Positions 13,268 to 25,597 of a stretch of 64,000 nt of DNA are shown here, piece by piece. The notes beneath the pieces were generated by a model. That model was not told where the DNA came from. It made no database searches and saw only the letters and a list, made by a program, of their open reading frames with translations. Position 1 is the stretch's first letter; the number at the start of each line of letters is the position of its first letter. Origin of the DNA: Otis tarda (lineage: Eukaryota > Chordata > Aves > Otidiformes > Otididae); NCBI GenBank assembly GCA_026413225.1, contig CM048552.1, positions 186,344,053 through 186,408,052 of the forward strand, given 5' to 3'. Both the position numbers and the translations under genes were made by a program.

Positions 13268-13890
13268 TGCGTGCGGAAAGGTGGGGGCTCGCCTAGGCAG
13301 CCCCACGCAGCCCCATGGCCAGGTGCTGAAGACAGCTCTGCCACCTTCCCCGCAGCCCACGCCTCCAGCAGCCGCCTTCAGTTATCTTCCACGGAATTCC
13401 GCTTCATTCGCCTCTGCCGATGACGGATGTGTGGCAGGGACAAGGGATCGATCCCACGACTCAGCCTCCCGCTCTTCTTCTTCTGCCGAGCGACTGTCAG
13501 CCTCTGGAAAAGCGTTAGCAGAAAGGATCGCTTGAACACGCACAGGCGCTCACAAGCGGCTGTAAATTTCCACTCCCCACTGCCCTCGCTCCGGCTCCTC
13601 GCCGTTCCTGCTCCAACTAGCTCTGTGGCTGGGTGTGCATTTTTCCCCACTGCCCTCCCCGCTTCCCACTCCCTCGCTCCTCTTGCAGGCTCACACTCCC
13701 CCCCTCCCTAAACTCCACGTCAGAGGAACGTGTGGAAAAGCAAAGGAAGAAGCGATCGCTCCGCCAAGAGGTTTCTCCAGGGTTAAGGGAGATGTGAGGA
13801 TTTCGCATCACTTCTGTAAGTTTCCATTCCCCTCCGAAGTCTCTCGGCGTAGGGGAGGCATCGCTGTCGGGTCCTCGCACCATCACGTGG
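13268..13890 (-). promoter_or_regulatory. CAB39L: Candidate alternative CAB39L promoter and first exon
   Basis: This block is visibly richer in G+C and CpG than the flanking intron. At its minus-strand 3' edge lies a near-consensus donor, CGCA then GTAAGTGTC, with the intron starting at 13,267. A noncoding first exon ending at 13,268 and starting somewhere in 13,500-13,880 would splice well to the acceptor at 4,539. Human CAB39L is known for several alternative 5' UTR exons. The donor and GC content are seen; the exon and its start site are inferred. Confidence 0.45.
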
Positions 13891-16800
13891 CAGAGGCTGC
13901 TGGAATTAAATTATTCACCTTGCCGTCCTGCTGAGAATGCAAATAAGGGAGCCCGACTGCAAGCTGCTGTTACGAGATAATAATAAAATCAACATGTTCA
14001 CGCACCACATCTTCCAGCGGAGTCCTGCCCAGAGAAGCCAAAGTTAAGCCCCTTCCTGCCTGACTATATATTATAACATAAAGATAGTACTTTTTCACAA
14101 TACGGGGGGGGGGGGGGAATCTGCAGTATACTCTAAGCAAAATTTAAATTGCACTGAAGAAATGCATTAACATTAAGTATTTTTTCAAAGGCTAATGTGA
14201 AGGGGGGGGGAATCACACAATTAAAATACTCTGAAACAAGTGCTACCAGCTATTATCAAGCACGCAAATACAGCAAAATGCAATTAAGGGAATTTTTAAT
14301 GCTTCTCTCTGCTCTCTCAGCAGCTACTGCTCAGCATCACATATTTCCAAAGGGAATTGTGAGTGCCTCCTCCCATAGCCCCCCTCCCCAGCTGTCTAAC
14401 AGGCATTTAGAGCAAAAGGAGGATGCTTTACCAGCCACCGTAGGCACTGCAGGATGGGATTTAAATCCCATCCTCACACAGATCTCGGCCAAGCCCCAGC
14501 AAGGATGAGAGCCCAGCATGTATTTATGCTGAGCTCACCAGCTCGGGGGGAGATTTCCCATCCCCTCTTCTTTAAGGTAAAGCCCAGCCGAAGTCTTACA
14601 TTATTAAAAATAATTCTGTATATTACAATGTTTGCTTGGGGAGCTAATCTCAGCCCCCGCCACATACCAGCACTACGGTCCCACCAGATCTTAATTTAGG
14701 GCTCACCTGCAATAGCTATGCACAGCCCTACATTAGAGGCAACCAAAAAAGCATGAGAAACCTCATTTCTGAGGAACGCAGACGGAACAGCCACCTTTTA
14801 AAGGGCTAACATCCTTTGCTAGCGACCCCAGCCCCTAGCTGAGGCAAAGAGGAGTATCCCAGATCCTCACTTGGAAGAGCCAGGAATCAGCAGCCTGCCC
14901 GGCTTCGGTCGCTCCCTGTCCCTCCCAGGCTCAGGGAAGGGAGAAGCAGTCCCTGCTCCCTTAACCTCCCTGCGTTTGCACAGGAGGTGCCGAGCCGACC
15001 TCAGATCAGCAGATCTGTGCTCTCGACTTATCTGTAAAGCACACCGCTGTTTGCGCTTACGCTTTACCTAACAGATCACCGAGATACCTCAGCCCCATGT
15101 TTTTGGACTGCCCTGAACAGAACTGGGAACAGGCACTGTAGCGCTGCAACAAGTGACAGCAAATGGCAATTTCTGCTCCAAACCCATAACAAGATGTTCC
15201 TCCAACACAGAATTAAAGGCTTTACGTTAGACACCTGGACCAGGTTTCCTCTCCAGGACACTTCTAGAGAGACCTCAGCAAGGGATGCTGCAGATGCCAA
15301 GCTTGGAGCAGGATGAGCCACCCTCTGAAGCGGCATCTTTCTCCACAAAGCTTAGAGGGCACGTGAGTGACCAGCACAGGCTGATGTTTCGTGACAGCAA
15401 GGACCCGGGGGAAAAACCAGCTGTGGGCACCATTTCTTGTGTGCCTCACTCTGCCCCAGCTCAGCGGGGAGATGGAAGGGGTGCTGAGCCCTGTAGCACC
15501 CTGGCACCTTACACCCACTCTGGGGCTGTAAGCCCTGTTGTTGGCCCTTTCTTTTTTATCGGATACCACAGCCTTTGGGTAAACATCATTGCGAAAGTCA
15601 AATGATAAAAACTCTGCCCTTGGGCTGCTACTGAAGGTATCAGCTTTTCCTAAGGCAACAAAAAAGTCTAAGTATGCCATGTCATTGATTTCCGCTGTGT
15701 ATTTTTAAAAGAATAATTTTTTTTCCTCTAACTCTCCTGAGGGAAACTATATCCTTTCTATCGTGCCTCCACCAGCACTTCAATGGGTAAAAAGACACCA
15801 CTCCGTTGCCCTGTGTTGGCAGGCACTACCCTGCAGTTGAATAATTACAAAAAAGATTGAATAATCACCAAAAAAAGCTGGTTTAATTGCACTTTAAGGA
15901 GCCTCACAGATCGCAGTAAGCAGTGCTCTAGGAGCATAAGAACATTATCTAGAAAAGTGTTATCCTCTGTTTTGGACTAAAAATGTCCATTTTCCTGGTT
16001 CTGAGGAGTAAATTGAATATGCACTCAATTTACAGTTCAACTCTGCCAATCTTCTACCTGAGGAAATACTTTTGGGCTTTAATAGGAGCCCTCTATACAC
16101 GAGGAGAGCAAGAAACATGCCTGCCCCCATCCCTGCATTGCAGCAGGAGAAACAGTGCAAAGCTGAGTAGCTAAAGGGGAAAAAAATTCTCTGTTTTTCC
16201 AATACTCTGTTTCATCTTCATTGCACTTAATTCTCAGATGAGAGGAAAAGGCCCTGAACCATCCAACAGAATTAAGCTGTAATTACTTAGTGCTCTTACC
16301 TGTTGGGTTTTTTTTTTGTGTTATTAAAGCCAAGAGGTTATTAAATATTTCAAAATAAATGCTTTCTTCAATTCATAATTTGTGGCCATCTCAAATCTGG
16401 AATGATGTAATTATGAACAGCCAACAATTCTTTATAGTTTCAAAGTACACTGAGAAAAAATGTCTGTGCATTGCTAAAGGACTGCAGCCTCCGCATATTT
16501 AAATTCCATTATATTTGTTTCCTTTAAAGTGAGCAGAGTCCTCAGGCTAAAGCATGGTTAGAGTACTTCTGAGCAATGAAAGACCACTTGTTTGTCCTTG
16601 TTTTTGTAACTTAAAATCAAGCCACCTAAACAGACCAAAGGAAGAAAACCCCAGTCCATTATTCCTGCCCTTTCCTTTTATTTTCTAAAGGGGAAAGAGA
16701 AATTAGGGAGCTTGAACAATGAGTGCAGTAGCAACAAATTACAGAGGCGGATGATAAACACGCAGTACACATAGATTAATTCTGCTCACTTAATCACCCA

Positions 16801-18900
16801 CTTCCAGTCTGTCTGCCTCCTCTGAGATGACTTCCAGCATCCCAAAGCCCTAAGCAGCCTCATATAATAATAATTATGATAATAATAATAATAAAATCCA
16901 TCCTTCCATTTCCCCCAAATTGCTCAATGCCAAGGCCCCAGGCTATCAAAATTTAGTTCTCCACAGTGACAGGTTTAGTTGTGTAATACTGGATATCAAG
17001 ACGAGAAACATTAGAATACTAAAAAGATTCCCTCACCTCTAAAAACTGGAAAACTCAAGACACCCCTCACCCTGGGATTTTATCCTGCTTGTACAGATCC
17101 AAGATATCAACATTTTGGCAGTTTATTAGGGTGGGGGGAACTAAAACCAGATTATTTATATTATCTGCGTCGTAAAGCTGTTACACTTCAACTCAAGGCA
17201 TTTAGCTTCATGACAAAGCAATATAAAAAGTGCACCAAACAACACTAAAACTTCATAAAATAAGAAGAGAGGCTTTACAGAAAATTCATGCCTGTATGTT
17301 ATTCTGCAAGCTAACAGATACTAATTTTCCTCTGGCACCCTATAAGAGTAATGTGGCCACTCCAAATTAATGCCATTAAAACTCTTCCTCATCTCATCAA
17401 TCCCCAGTACAAACACCCCCGCTTCCCTTCTCCCCCACACAATCTCTGAGGGAGACAAACTCAGAACTAGGCCTATATACAGATCCTCCCCCCAAAAAAA
17501 GCCACTGGCACTGAAAGGCAAATTAACCTTTGGCTGCTCATCCAAATACAAAACAAGCCCCCAAAAAAGGGGCACGGTCTACAGAGGGGCAGGTGTTTTT
17601 CCCTACAGCTGTTTAAAAAGCTTCTGGCCTCTCTCAGGACTAGAAAATTGAAATTTCTTTAGTGAAGCGTGGGGGAACAGAGAGCGGTTAGAGGCAAGGG
17701 CCAACCTGTAACTGCATTTTAGCTGAACTAAGCAGGAGGATTTAAACAGATGCTTTGTATAAGCTATTCCTAAAAATGCCAACATGTCTTCTCTGGTTTT
17801 CCCCTCTTCTTCCTCCTGGCTCCCTCTAGTGCTTTAAAGCACATACTGTCTTTTCCTTCCTGTTTTATTTAATGCAAATACAAACAGTTGCTAAGATGAT
17901 TTTTTCTTTAAAGACATGCACTGTTACAAACTGCTCAGGAGTTTTTACTGAACATATTATTTACATGTATGTCACTCCAGCAATCCTGCTCTGACACTGG
18001 TCTTTCTACTAGAAACCTTTAGGTATTAAATACTTCACATACAGGTCAGCATATTTTAAAATTTTACTCATTGTAAAGACATCCATCAGCTCCATCCTTA
18101 GAGAAAGTCAGATAAAATGAATCCCTTTCCCTGCATGTTCCCACTTGAAGAAGGAATTATGTCTAAACAGGAGGTTACTAAAGCCCAAAAGCTGAAAAAT
18201 AAAACAGATTACAATTTTATGCCTGCTCTAAAGAGTCACTTACAAAATGTTAATCGCATCCCTTACCTACTGTGTCCCAACCAAGCAAACACCCAAAGAC
18301 ATACACTCCAAAAAGTACTGTTAAAGAATATCAGTAGATAGGAATTTTGATTCTGGATCAGACAAATCTCCATGAAATCCCATCTCCAAGAGCAGCTGAC
18401 ACCAAGTGCAAAGTAGAAAAATAAATACATACCAGAAGAAAGACCACTCTACTCTTCTTCAGCTTCTGGCAATTAGCACCTTAGAGGTTTCCTGAAGCGT
18501 CAACCAAAATCACCATGCTAAATAGCTACAGAGGGCTCCACAGCCTTTCGCTTTAAAGATCTAAAAGAGCAACTATTCTTCCTCTTGGGGGACTTTGAAA
18601 TCATATCTGCAATACTTAGATACAACAGATTGCTCCAGATTGCTTCTGACTCTCAAGACTGAGCAGCCAAGAGAGCTCAGCGACTGCTATTTTCTCTAGA
18701 TGAGGGATCAACTAAGAAATCGACATCATTTACTGCATTCCAGTTAGTTACTTCATCATGGCAGCAAAGGCCAGGATTTACCCGCAGAATCGTTGTATTT
18801 TTCAAGTGATTGCCCCAGACAAGAGAACAACTACTACCAGAAAGTCCCATACAGAGCTAGGGTGTTGTACCGATGCAGAAATTAGTTCAGACCAAAGAAA
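13891..18900 (-). other. CAB39L: Intron with simple repeats
   Basis: No gene seen. An octamer-type ATGCAAAT lies near 13,938. A G14 run is at 14,104-14,117 and a second G-run near 14,203. An (ATA)n-like tract lies at about 16,863-16,895. The remainder is unremarkable if this part is in the primary CAB39L transcript. Confidence 0.4.
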
Positions 18901-18904
18901 CCAA

Positions 18905-18995
18905 GAGTCAGTTCCTATTTGTGTCACATGTTTCTACATGATGTTGGAAAAGCCACTTAGTCTCCTGTGGGAAAACGAATGCATTCAAGACCATA
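18905..18995 (+). repeat. Possible MIR-like fragment
   Basis: The order GAGTCAGTTCCTATTTGTG, CATGATGTTGGAAAAGCCAC, TTAGTCTCCTGTGGG parallels the MIR core (TGTGACCTTGGGCAAGTCACTTAGTCTC). It is short and diverged, so this is a weak call. Confidence 0.35.
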
Positions 18996-19334
18996 CAGTG
19001 CTTTGACACTGTACTGATGGAACCCAAGTAAACACGCTAGGCAGTACCCAGCTTGCTGTGTCCTTTTCTTGCAGATTTGGATAACAATCTTGCAGTTTGT
19101 GTGATGTACGTCTCCAGGAACCATACCCACAGACAGAACAAGCTTCTGAGTCCCTTCTCATGCAAATTAAGAATCCTACTCAAGCAGAACAGTTGAACCA
19201 AAACCAGAATAATATTAGGCTAAAAGAGTCTAAACTGCTGCTTTCAGATGAAGAATTACTTTTTTTTTCCAGTATCAAATAATGAAACCTAAGCATTACT
19301 ATAGTTCATGAAAAAGGCTGTTATTTTTAATCAA

Positions 19335-19440
19335 GTGTTGCTCTACACTGACTTGCCCAAAGTCACACGGGAAAATCTTTGGCAGTCGACATTGTTCCCC
19401 CAGAGAAGAAGAGCCCAGGTCTTCTCACGTTTTGCTCTTT
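19335..19440 (-). repeat. MIR-like SINE fossil
   Basis: The phrase GACTTGCCCAAAGTCACACG is nearly the MIR core in reverse orientation. It is followed by a TTTGGCAG block and AGCCCAGGTCTTCT, in the MIR order. A second, clearer copy of the family than the one at 9.8 kb. Confidence 0.65.
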
Positions 19441-21010
19441 ATCAATTTTTGTCCTGCAACAATGTTAGTTTAAAATATTGGATCAGGATAGGGAACCTTG
19501 GGAATTCGTCGAGCACAAGTTGCACACGGAGACATTGTCTTCAGAAGTACACCAAAGTCATTCCTCCTGACAAACAATTAAGTATATTCATCACTTGTCA
19601 GACTGGAAATATATTTGCCTTCACATGACAGATGCACTGTCAGTCATGCAACACTGGATGCTTGCGCTTTCTGTCCCCCAATAAGGATCGTAACACGACT
19701 ATAATGGTATCGTCCTACTTGTTAGGTGATTAATGGTCCCAGTTTTCACAAATCCCCTATCACAGACTTCAGTCACATATTCTTCTGGTCCCAGGATGGA
19801 GCCTCCAGTGCCTCTCTAAGGAGCCACCCTCACCAGAAGTTGACTATATTGAGCCAATTAACCGGTATGCTATTCTGTGAAACTCAATACTGTTACTCCC
19901 CACTGGGGAAAACCTAACCATGTACATTCCCACCCTACTAAAAAGCCATCCACTGTTCTCCCCATCTGTGTTGCCCAACAACCGACATTACAAATTAATT
20001 ATTGTCAGACACAAACAACCACAAAGTGTCCAATTAAGGGCTGAGTTCCTTTTGTTTTAATTAATAAACCAGGGTCATTCCTTGAATTCCTTAAATGGCA
20101 GCAGGCAGAGTGCGGGCTGCCATTTTTTAGCACAGGAAGCCTGTCTTGAACAAGGACCAACATGCAGCAGTGTGCTTGTCTTCAGGACGATCTCTGTTCT
20201 GGAGGGAGCACAGCAGAGGCACCCAGGTGTGCTTCGATTCACATCTCCTCCTGGGTAGTCTCAACAGTGAAGATCTCTTACAGGCTCGGGAGACCTGGAA
20301 GAAAATAACTTGCCATGTCACATAAACGGCAACCTCTAGATAAAGAGGCTGTACCAGGTCAGATGTACTGATGGAAGTGTTCTTGGCAAACATCACTCCT
20401 CTATACATCTCTCAATTAAATCTGACAGCTCCTTTATTGTACAGCATACAGATCTCTACTGACAAACATTGTCACGTCCTCTGGAAATAGTTCAAGAAAT
20501 GACAGTTTTCTCATGCTAATGGTAGTTTACGTACCTGCTCTCTTCCTACAGAAGCAACTGATTAATTTTTATCCCTTGTGTGTATTTTTGCAGTGTGTAT
20601 TCACAAAATAACTTTATCTGCCATCAAAATCTACACTTCTCAAGGGTGAAAGACCACTACTGTCCAATACAAAAAAAAAAAAAGTTCATGATTAGCACTG
20701 AAAGAGAGTAAGGTGTTGGCTGAATAGATGAATGATCTGTTAGAGAGCAAGAGGAACATGAAGCAAATGGCTAGGAGTGAGGGTCAGGCAGAGAAATGGT
20801 TTCATTTACTTCTAATAATGGAAGTAAAGATGTGTGATTTTGTTATTGTTTTTCCCTTGTGAATAATTTCTTTTAAAGGTTTGGGTTTTTTTCCCCCTTG
20901 AAAGCAAGGAAGTATGTTGGGAAGTACTCACAAAGTAAGGTCAAGAAGACTGAAGAGGTTCAGACAAAATAAAAATTACAAGACCAGGAGACAAGAGAGA
21001 AAATATTTAT
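19441..21010. other. Noncoding interval
   Basis: No exon, RNA gene or transposon is supported. Short A- and T-rich tracts only, including an A-run near 20,671. Confidence 0.4.
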
Positions 21011-21014
21011 CCTG

Positions 21015-21043
21015 TAGCATAATGATGGTTGGACTTGATGATC
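21015..21043 (+). repeat. Older CR1 3' end, left half (interrupted)
   Basis: AATGATGGTTGGACTTGATGATC is the conserved CR1 3' UTR core on the plus strand. It stops abruptly at GATC, where a second CR1 begins in the opposite orientation. The matching right half is at 21,810-21,853. Confidence 0.8.
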
Positions 21044-21809
21044 ATAGAATCATAGAATGGTTAGAGTTGGAAGGGACCTTCAAAGGTCATCTAGTCCAAC
21101 CCCCCTGCAAGAGCAGAGACATCCCTGACTAGATCAGGTTGCTCAGAGCCTCATCCAGCCTGGCCTTGAACATTTCCAGGGATGGGGCATCCACCACCTC
21201 TCTGGGCAACCTGTTCCAGTGCTCTACAACTCTCATTGTAAAAAATTTTTTTCTAATATCTAATCTAAACCTACCTCCTTCTAATTTAAACCCATTACCC
21301 CTTGTCCTATCACAACAGGCCCTACTGAACAGCTTCTCCCCATCTTTCCTGTAGGCCCCCTTGAGGTATTGGAAGACCGCTATCAGGTCTCCCCGGAGCC
21401 TCCTCTTCTCCAGGCTGAACAGCCCCAACTCTCTCAGCCTGTCCTCATAGGACAGGTGCTCCAGCCCTCTGATCATCTTTGTGGCCCTCCTCTGGACCCT
21501 TTCCAACTGGTCCATGTCCTTCTTGTGTTGGGGACTCCAGAACTGGACACAGTACTCCAGGTGGGGTCTCACCAGGGCAGAGTAGAGGGGCAGAATCACC
21601 TCCCTCGACCTGCTGGCCACGCTCCTCTTGATGCAGCCCAGGATGCGGTTGGCCTTCTGGGCCGCAAGGGCGCATTGCCCGCTCCTGTTGAGCCTCTTGT
21701 CTACCAGCACTCCCAAGTCTTTCTCCTCAGGGCTGCTCTCAATCCATTCTCCGCCCAGCCTGTATTTGTGCCTGGGATTGCCACGACCCAGGTGCAGGAC
21801 CTTGCACTT
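21044..21809 (-). repeat. Young CR1 LINE copy, 5' truncated, inserted into an older CR1
   Basis: Read on the minus strand, an open frame spans 21,129-21,830. Its CR1-derived part is the C-terminal third of CR1 ORF2 and includes the phrases [16 protein letters not shown] and [11 protein letters not shown]. It is followed by the CR1 3' UTR and ATTCTATG-type repeats. The frame has no stops, and its protein differs at a single residue (Arg for Lys) from the matching part of the copy at 23.5-25.6 kb. It is truncated at the codons for KCKVLHLG, so it lacks endonuclease and reverse-transcriptase cores and cannot move by itself. Confidence 0.9.
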
Positions 21810-21853
21810 GATCTTAGAGGTCTTTTCCAACCTTAAAGATTCTGTGATTCTTC
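21810..21853 (+). repeat. Older CR1 3' end, right half
   Basis: GATCTTAGAGGTCTTTTCCA followed by ACCTTAAAGATTCTGTGATTC completes the plus-strand CR1 terminus that was cut at 21,043. The four bases GATC occur on both sides of the inserted minus-strand CR1 and are best read as a target-site duplication. Confidence 0.85.
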
Positions 21854-23509
21854 ACTTATAAAAAACGAGTCTCAAGCTGTATCAGCCCAGACATGAGAAG
21901 TTATCGAGTATCTTTGCGAAAACATACTGCTTGTATCATAATAAGAAGCTATTTGATTCTGAACACCTGCAGAACACATTTTCTAATATCACATATGCAT
22001 GCAGGATCTCAATTCTCTCTAACATGACATTCCTCAATGTCATGTCCAAGTCTAACACTGCACAACAAAAATTTGTTATCTACTAAATCAAGCAGAAATT
22101 CCCAAATCCAAGGAGTCAGAGCTGCAGGCCTGATAGTGGAACTGAGAGAGAAAAGTCCCAAAACCACTTCTTTCAAAACAGCAGTACTCATAAGGACATA
22201 AAATTATGTCTGACATTATTGCCAATTTTGGAGTTTGGAGTGCCCACCCAAGAACCAGTGAAAAGAAATGGCCTGTTTTCTGAGAGCAGGCAGAATCCTG
22301 TGAGAAGGTCACCTAGCGAGAGTCGTACCAGTCCAACTTTCCATGACCACAGCAAGATAGTCTCTACTAGCTGTCATCACAGGATGAAATTACTTTCCCT
22401 AGCATAAGAACTTCCACTGAAAGACCTCAGCACACAAAGACCTGTATCCAAACAGCTGCATATCAGACAAGTAACTAAAGACCTAAGCTATTTAATACCT
22501 CATCGTTTAACCCAAGAACTAAACTACCTATTTTTACGTTTTTCCACTTGAAAAAATATAATTACATGGTTAGGAAGTTTAAAAGTAATAAGAGTCTGTG
22601 ACAATTTACACAGAATTGGCTTTTCTTTCAAAACTGAAGAGAAGTTCTATATGCTTCCTATAGACTTACAAAGGAAGACCCTATTTGGAAAAAAAAAGTT
22701 TGAAACAGATTTTTTTCCTCTTCTCAAAACAAGTAGTGAATGTTGTTACTACCAACAAAGGAATTAAAAAATCGCAAAGATCTACCCTGGTTCTCACAAA
22801 GCATGAATTGTCGTCTGACGTAGCTCAACAGCTTCTTGAACAAGAGCAGCTTTTTGAAAGATCTTGGATCTTGACATTAATTTCAAGTGCTGGAGAATCT
22901 ACGAAGTCCATCAATAAGCTAGTGCAATAGTTAACGAGTTACCACTTTAAATATTTTTTCCTTTTATGCAAGTTCATATTCTTTTTTACTTTCTGCTTCC
23001 TAGTGCTGTGACTCCTGTACTCCTGAAAATGTGAAGGCTCTACATTTTGTTCATGCACAGGTACATGATCAAATCACTTCAACAAACTCAGAATTTACTT
23101 CTTCATCGCTGTCTACACTAAGTGTAGAGATACTTTTTTCCAACATCTACAACCAGTACTGACTTTGATTTTAAAATACGTCTTGAAGTGAATCCATCAA
23201 ACCTGATGATATTCCAGAAGTGAGGTCAATAATATTGGAAAGGAAATCTCCCATTCTGCTTTCAGTGTATTCAACTATTATCAGCTCTTGGCTACCACTT
23301 ATCTACAGGGAGTGTCTTGCCCACCGTCCGTTGCCCAGGAGCCTCAATACTTTGCAGTACTGTTTTTTCAGATACTGTTCCTCATCGTTAAGGTGCATCC
23401 ATCCTTTTTTTTCATGGTGATTAACTTCCTAAAGCTTTGAATTCATCTTTCAAAAGCTAATGTGCTCTTTAATTCAATCAAATACATGAGGCTATGCCAT
23501 CATATTGGT
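21854..23509. other. Noncoding interval between two CR1 copies
   Basis: No exon or recognisable repeat. It is part of the spacer separating two inverted, nearly identical CR1 segments. Confidence 0.4.
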
Positions 23510-25597
23510 CCATATTTAAGGAGCACCTCCTCCAAGCTCAGCAGAGGTGCATCCTGATGAAGAAGAAGTCGGGCAAAAAGGCCAGGAGGCCAGCGTGGAT
23601 GAGCAAGGAGCTCCTGGACCAACTGAAAGTAAAGAAGGAAGCCTATAGAGGGTAGAAGCGGGGACAGGTAGCCTGGGAGGACTACCGAGTGGCTGTGCGA
23701 ACGGCCAGGGATAGGGTGAGGAAGGCTAAAGCCCTGATGGAATCGAATCTGGCCAGGGATATAAAAAGGAACAAGAAAAGCTTTTACAGGTATGTAGGGG
23801 ACAAAAGAAAATCCAAGGAGAATGTAGGCCCCCTCCGGAAGGTAACGGGTGTCGTGGTTACCTGGGATGTGGAGAAGGCTGAGGTACTCAATGACTTTTT
23901 TGCCTCAGTCTTCACTGATAAGGGCTCTTGTCTCCCCACCCAAGCTGTGGAAGGCACAGGCAGGGACTGCGAGGATGAAGAACCACCCACGGTGCTCGAA
24001 GAGCAGGTTCGGGATCATCTAAGGAACTTGAAGGTGCACAAGTCCATGGGGCCTGATGAGATCCATCCACGCGTCCTGAGGGAACTGGCGGATGAAGTTG
24101 CCAAGCCACTGGCCATCATATTTGAGAAATCGTGGCGGCCTGGTGAGGTCCCCAATGACTGGAAGAGAGGGAACATAACCCCCATTTTTAAAAAGGGGAG
24201 TAAGGAAGACCCGGGCAACTACAGGCCGGTCAGCCTCACCTCCGTGCCTGGCAAGGTCATGGAGCAGATTCTCCTGGAAACCATGCTAAGGCACATGAAG
24301 AGCAAGGAGGTGGTTGGTGACAGCCAACATGGCTTCACCAAGGGCAGATCGTGCCTGACCAATTTGGTGGCCTTTTATGACAGGGTAACAGCATCGGTGG
24401 ACAAGGGACAGGCAACGGATATCATCTACCTGGACTTGTGCAAGGCATTTGACACTGTCCCACACGACATCCTTCTCTCTAAACTAGAGAGGCATGGGTT
24501 CGATGGATGGACCACTCGGTGGATAAGGAGTTGGCTGGATGGCCGCACTCAGAGAGTGGTGGTCAACGGCTCAATGTCCAAGTGGAGACCGGTCACCAGT
24601 GGCGTCCCTCAGGGGTCTGTGTTGGGCCCGGCCCTGTTCAACATCTTTGTTGGCAACATGGACAGTGGGATAGAGTGCACCCTTAGCAAGTTCGCCGATG
24701 ACACCAAGCTGTGTGGTGCCGTCGACTCGCTGGAAGGGAGGGATGCCATCCAGAGGGACCTTGACAGGCTGGAGAGGTGGGCCCGTGCCAACCTCATGAA
24801 GTTCAACCAGGCCAAGTGCAAGGTCCTGCACCTGGGTCGTGGCAATCCCAGGCACAAATACAGGCTGGGCGGAGAATGGATTGAGAGCAGCCCTGAGGAG
24901 AAAGACTTGGGAGTGCTGGTGGACAAGAGGCTCAACAGGAGTGGGCAATGCGCCCTTGCGGCCCAGAAGGCCAACCGCATTCTGGGCTGCATCAAGAGGA
25001 GCGTGGCCAGCAGGTCGAAGGAGGTGATTCTCCCCCTCTACTCTGCCCTGGTGAGACCACACCTGGAGTACTGTGTCCAGTTCTGGAGTCCCCAACACAA
25101 GAAGGACATGGACCAGTTGGAAAGGGTCCAGAGGAGGGCCACAAAGATGATCAGAGGGCTGGAGCACCTGTCCTATGAGGACAGGCTGAGAGAGTTGGGG
25201 CTGTTCAGCCTGGAGAAGAGGAGGCTCCGGGGAGACCTGATAGCGGTCTTCCAATACCTCAAGGGGGCCTACAGGAAAGATGGGGAGAAGCTGTTCAGTA
25301 GGGCCTGTTGTGATAGGACAAGGGGTAATGGGTTTAAATTAGAAGGAGGTAGGTTTAGATTAGATATTAGAAAAAAATTTTTTACAATGAGAGTTGTAGA
25401 GCACTGGAACAGGTTGCCCAGAGAGGTGGTGGATGCCCCATCCCTGGAAATGTTCAAGGCCAGGCTGGATGAGGCTCTGAGCAACCTGATCTAGTCAGGG
25501 ATGTCCCTGCTTCTTGCAGGGGGGTTGGACTAGATGACCTTTGAAGGTCCCTTCCAACTCTAACCATTCTATGATTCTATGATTCTATGATTCTATC
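23510..25597 (+). mobile_element. Young CR1 LINE, 5' truncated, about 2.1 kb
   Basis: This non-LTR retrotransposon retains the second half of the CR1 element: the linker and reverse-transcriptase part of ORF2, the 3' UTR (GTTGGACTAGATGACCTTTG) and the terminal ATTCTATG repeats at about 25,568-25,597. The coding frame can be followed back to 23,512, where similarity stops, so the 5' UTR, ORF1 and the endonuclease domain are missing. It lies antisense to CAB39L. 5' truncation is the usual outcome of target-primed reverse transcription. Confidence 0.95.
23656..25494 (+). CDS. CR1 ORF2 reverse-transcriptase fragment
   Basis: The frame is open for about 612 codons after a single in-frame TAG at 23,653. 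Counting from the GTG at 23,689, it shows the reverse-transcriptase motifs in order. Motif A is YLDLCKAFD at 247-255, with catalytic Asp 249. Motif B is [10 protein letters not shown]. Motif C is FADD at 335-338, with Asp 337 and 338. A CR1 C-terminal domain ([19 protein letters not shown]) follows. All catalytic aspartates are present. It ends at a TAG overlapping the start of the 3' UTR. With no endonuclease and no promoter of its own it is not an autonomous gene. The near-intact frame indicates recent insertion. Confidence 0.9.
   Translation, partial: KRGQVAWEDYRVAVRTARDRVRKAKALMESNLARDIKRNKKSFYRYVGDKRKSKENVGPLRKVTGVVVTWDVEKAEVLNDFFASVFTDKGSCLPTQAVEGTGRDCEDEEPPTVLEEQVRDHLRNLKVHKSMGPDEIHPRVLRELADEVAKPLAIIFEKSWRPGEVPNDWKRGNITPIFKKGSKEDPGNYRPVSLTSVPGKVMEQILLETMLRHMKSKEVVGDSQHGFTKGRSCLTNLVAFYDRVTASVDKGQATDIIYLDLCKAFDTVPHDILLSKLERHGFDGWTTRWIRSWLDGRTQRVVVNGSMSKWRPVTSGVPQGSVLGPALFNIFVGNMDSGIECTLSKFADDTKLCGAVDSLEGRDAIQRDLDRLERWARANLMKFNQAKCKVLHLGRGNPRHKYRLGGEWIESSPEEKDLGVLVDKRLNRSGQCALAAQKANRILGCIKRSVASRSKEVILPLYSALVRPHLEYCVQFWSPQHKKDMDQLERVQRRATKMIRGLEHLSYEDRLRELGLFSLEKRRLRGDLIAVFQYLKGAYRKDGEKLFSRACCDRTRGNGFKLEGGRFRLDIRKKFFTMRVVEHWNRLPREVVDAPSLEMFKARLDEALSNLI

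Noticed and set aside
21369-21836. 155-residue open frame on the plus strand
   Set aside because: It is the antisense shadow of the CR1 ORF2 fragment on the minus strand; the same false protein appears antisense to the CR1 at 24,571-25,254.
24571-25254. 227-residue open frame on the minus strand
   Set aside because: Antisense shadow of the CR1 reverse-transcriptase frame.
23510-25597. Calling the young CR1 an active autonomous element
   Set aside because: It lacks the 5' UTR, ORF1 and endonuclease domain and has an in-frame TAG.
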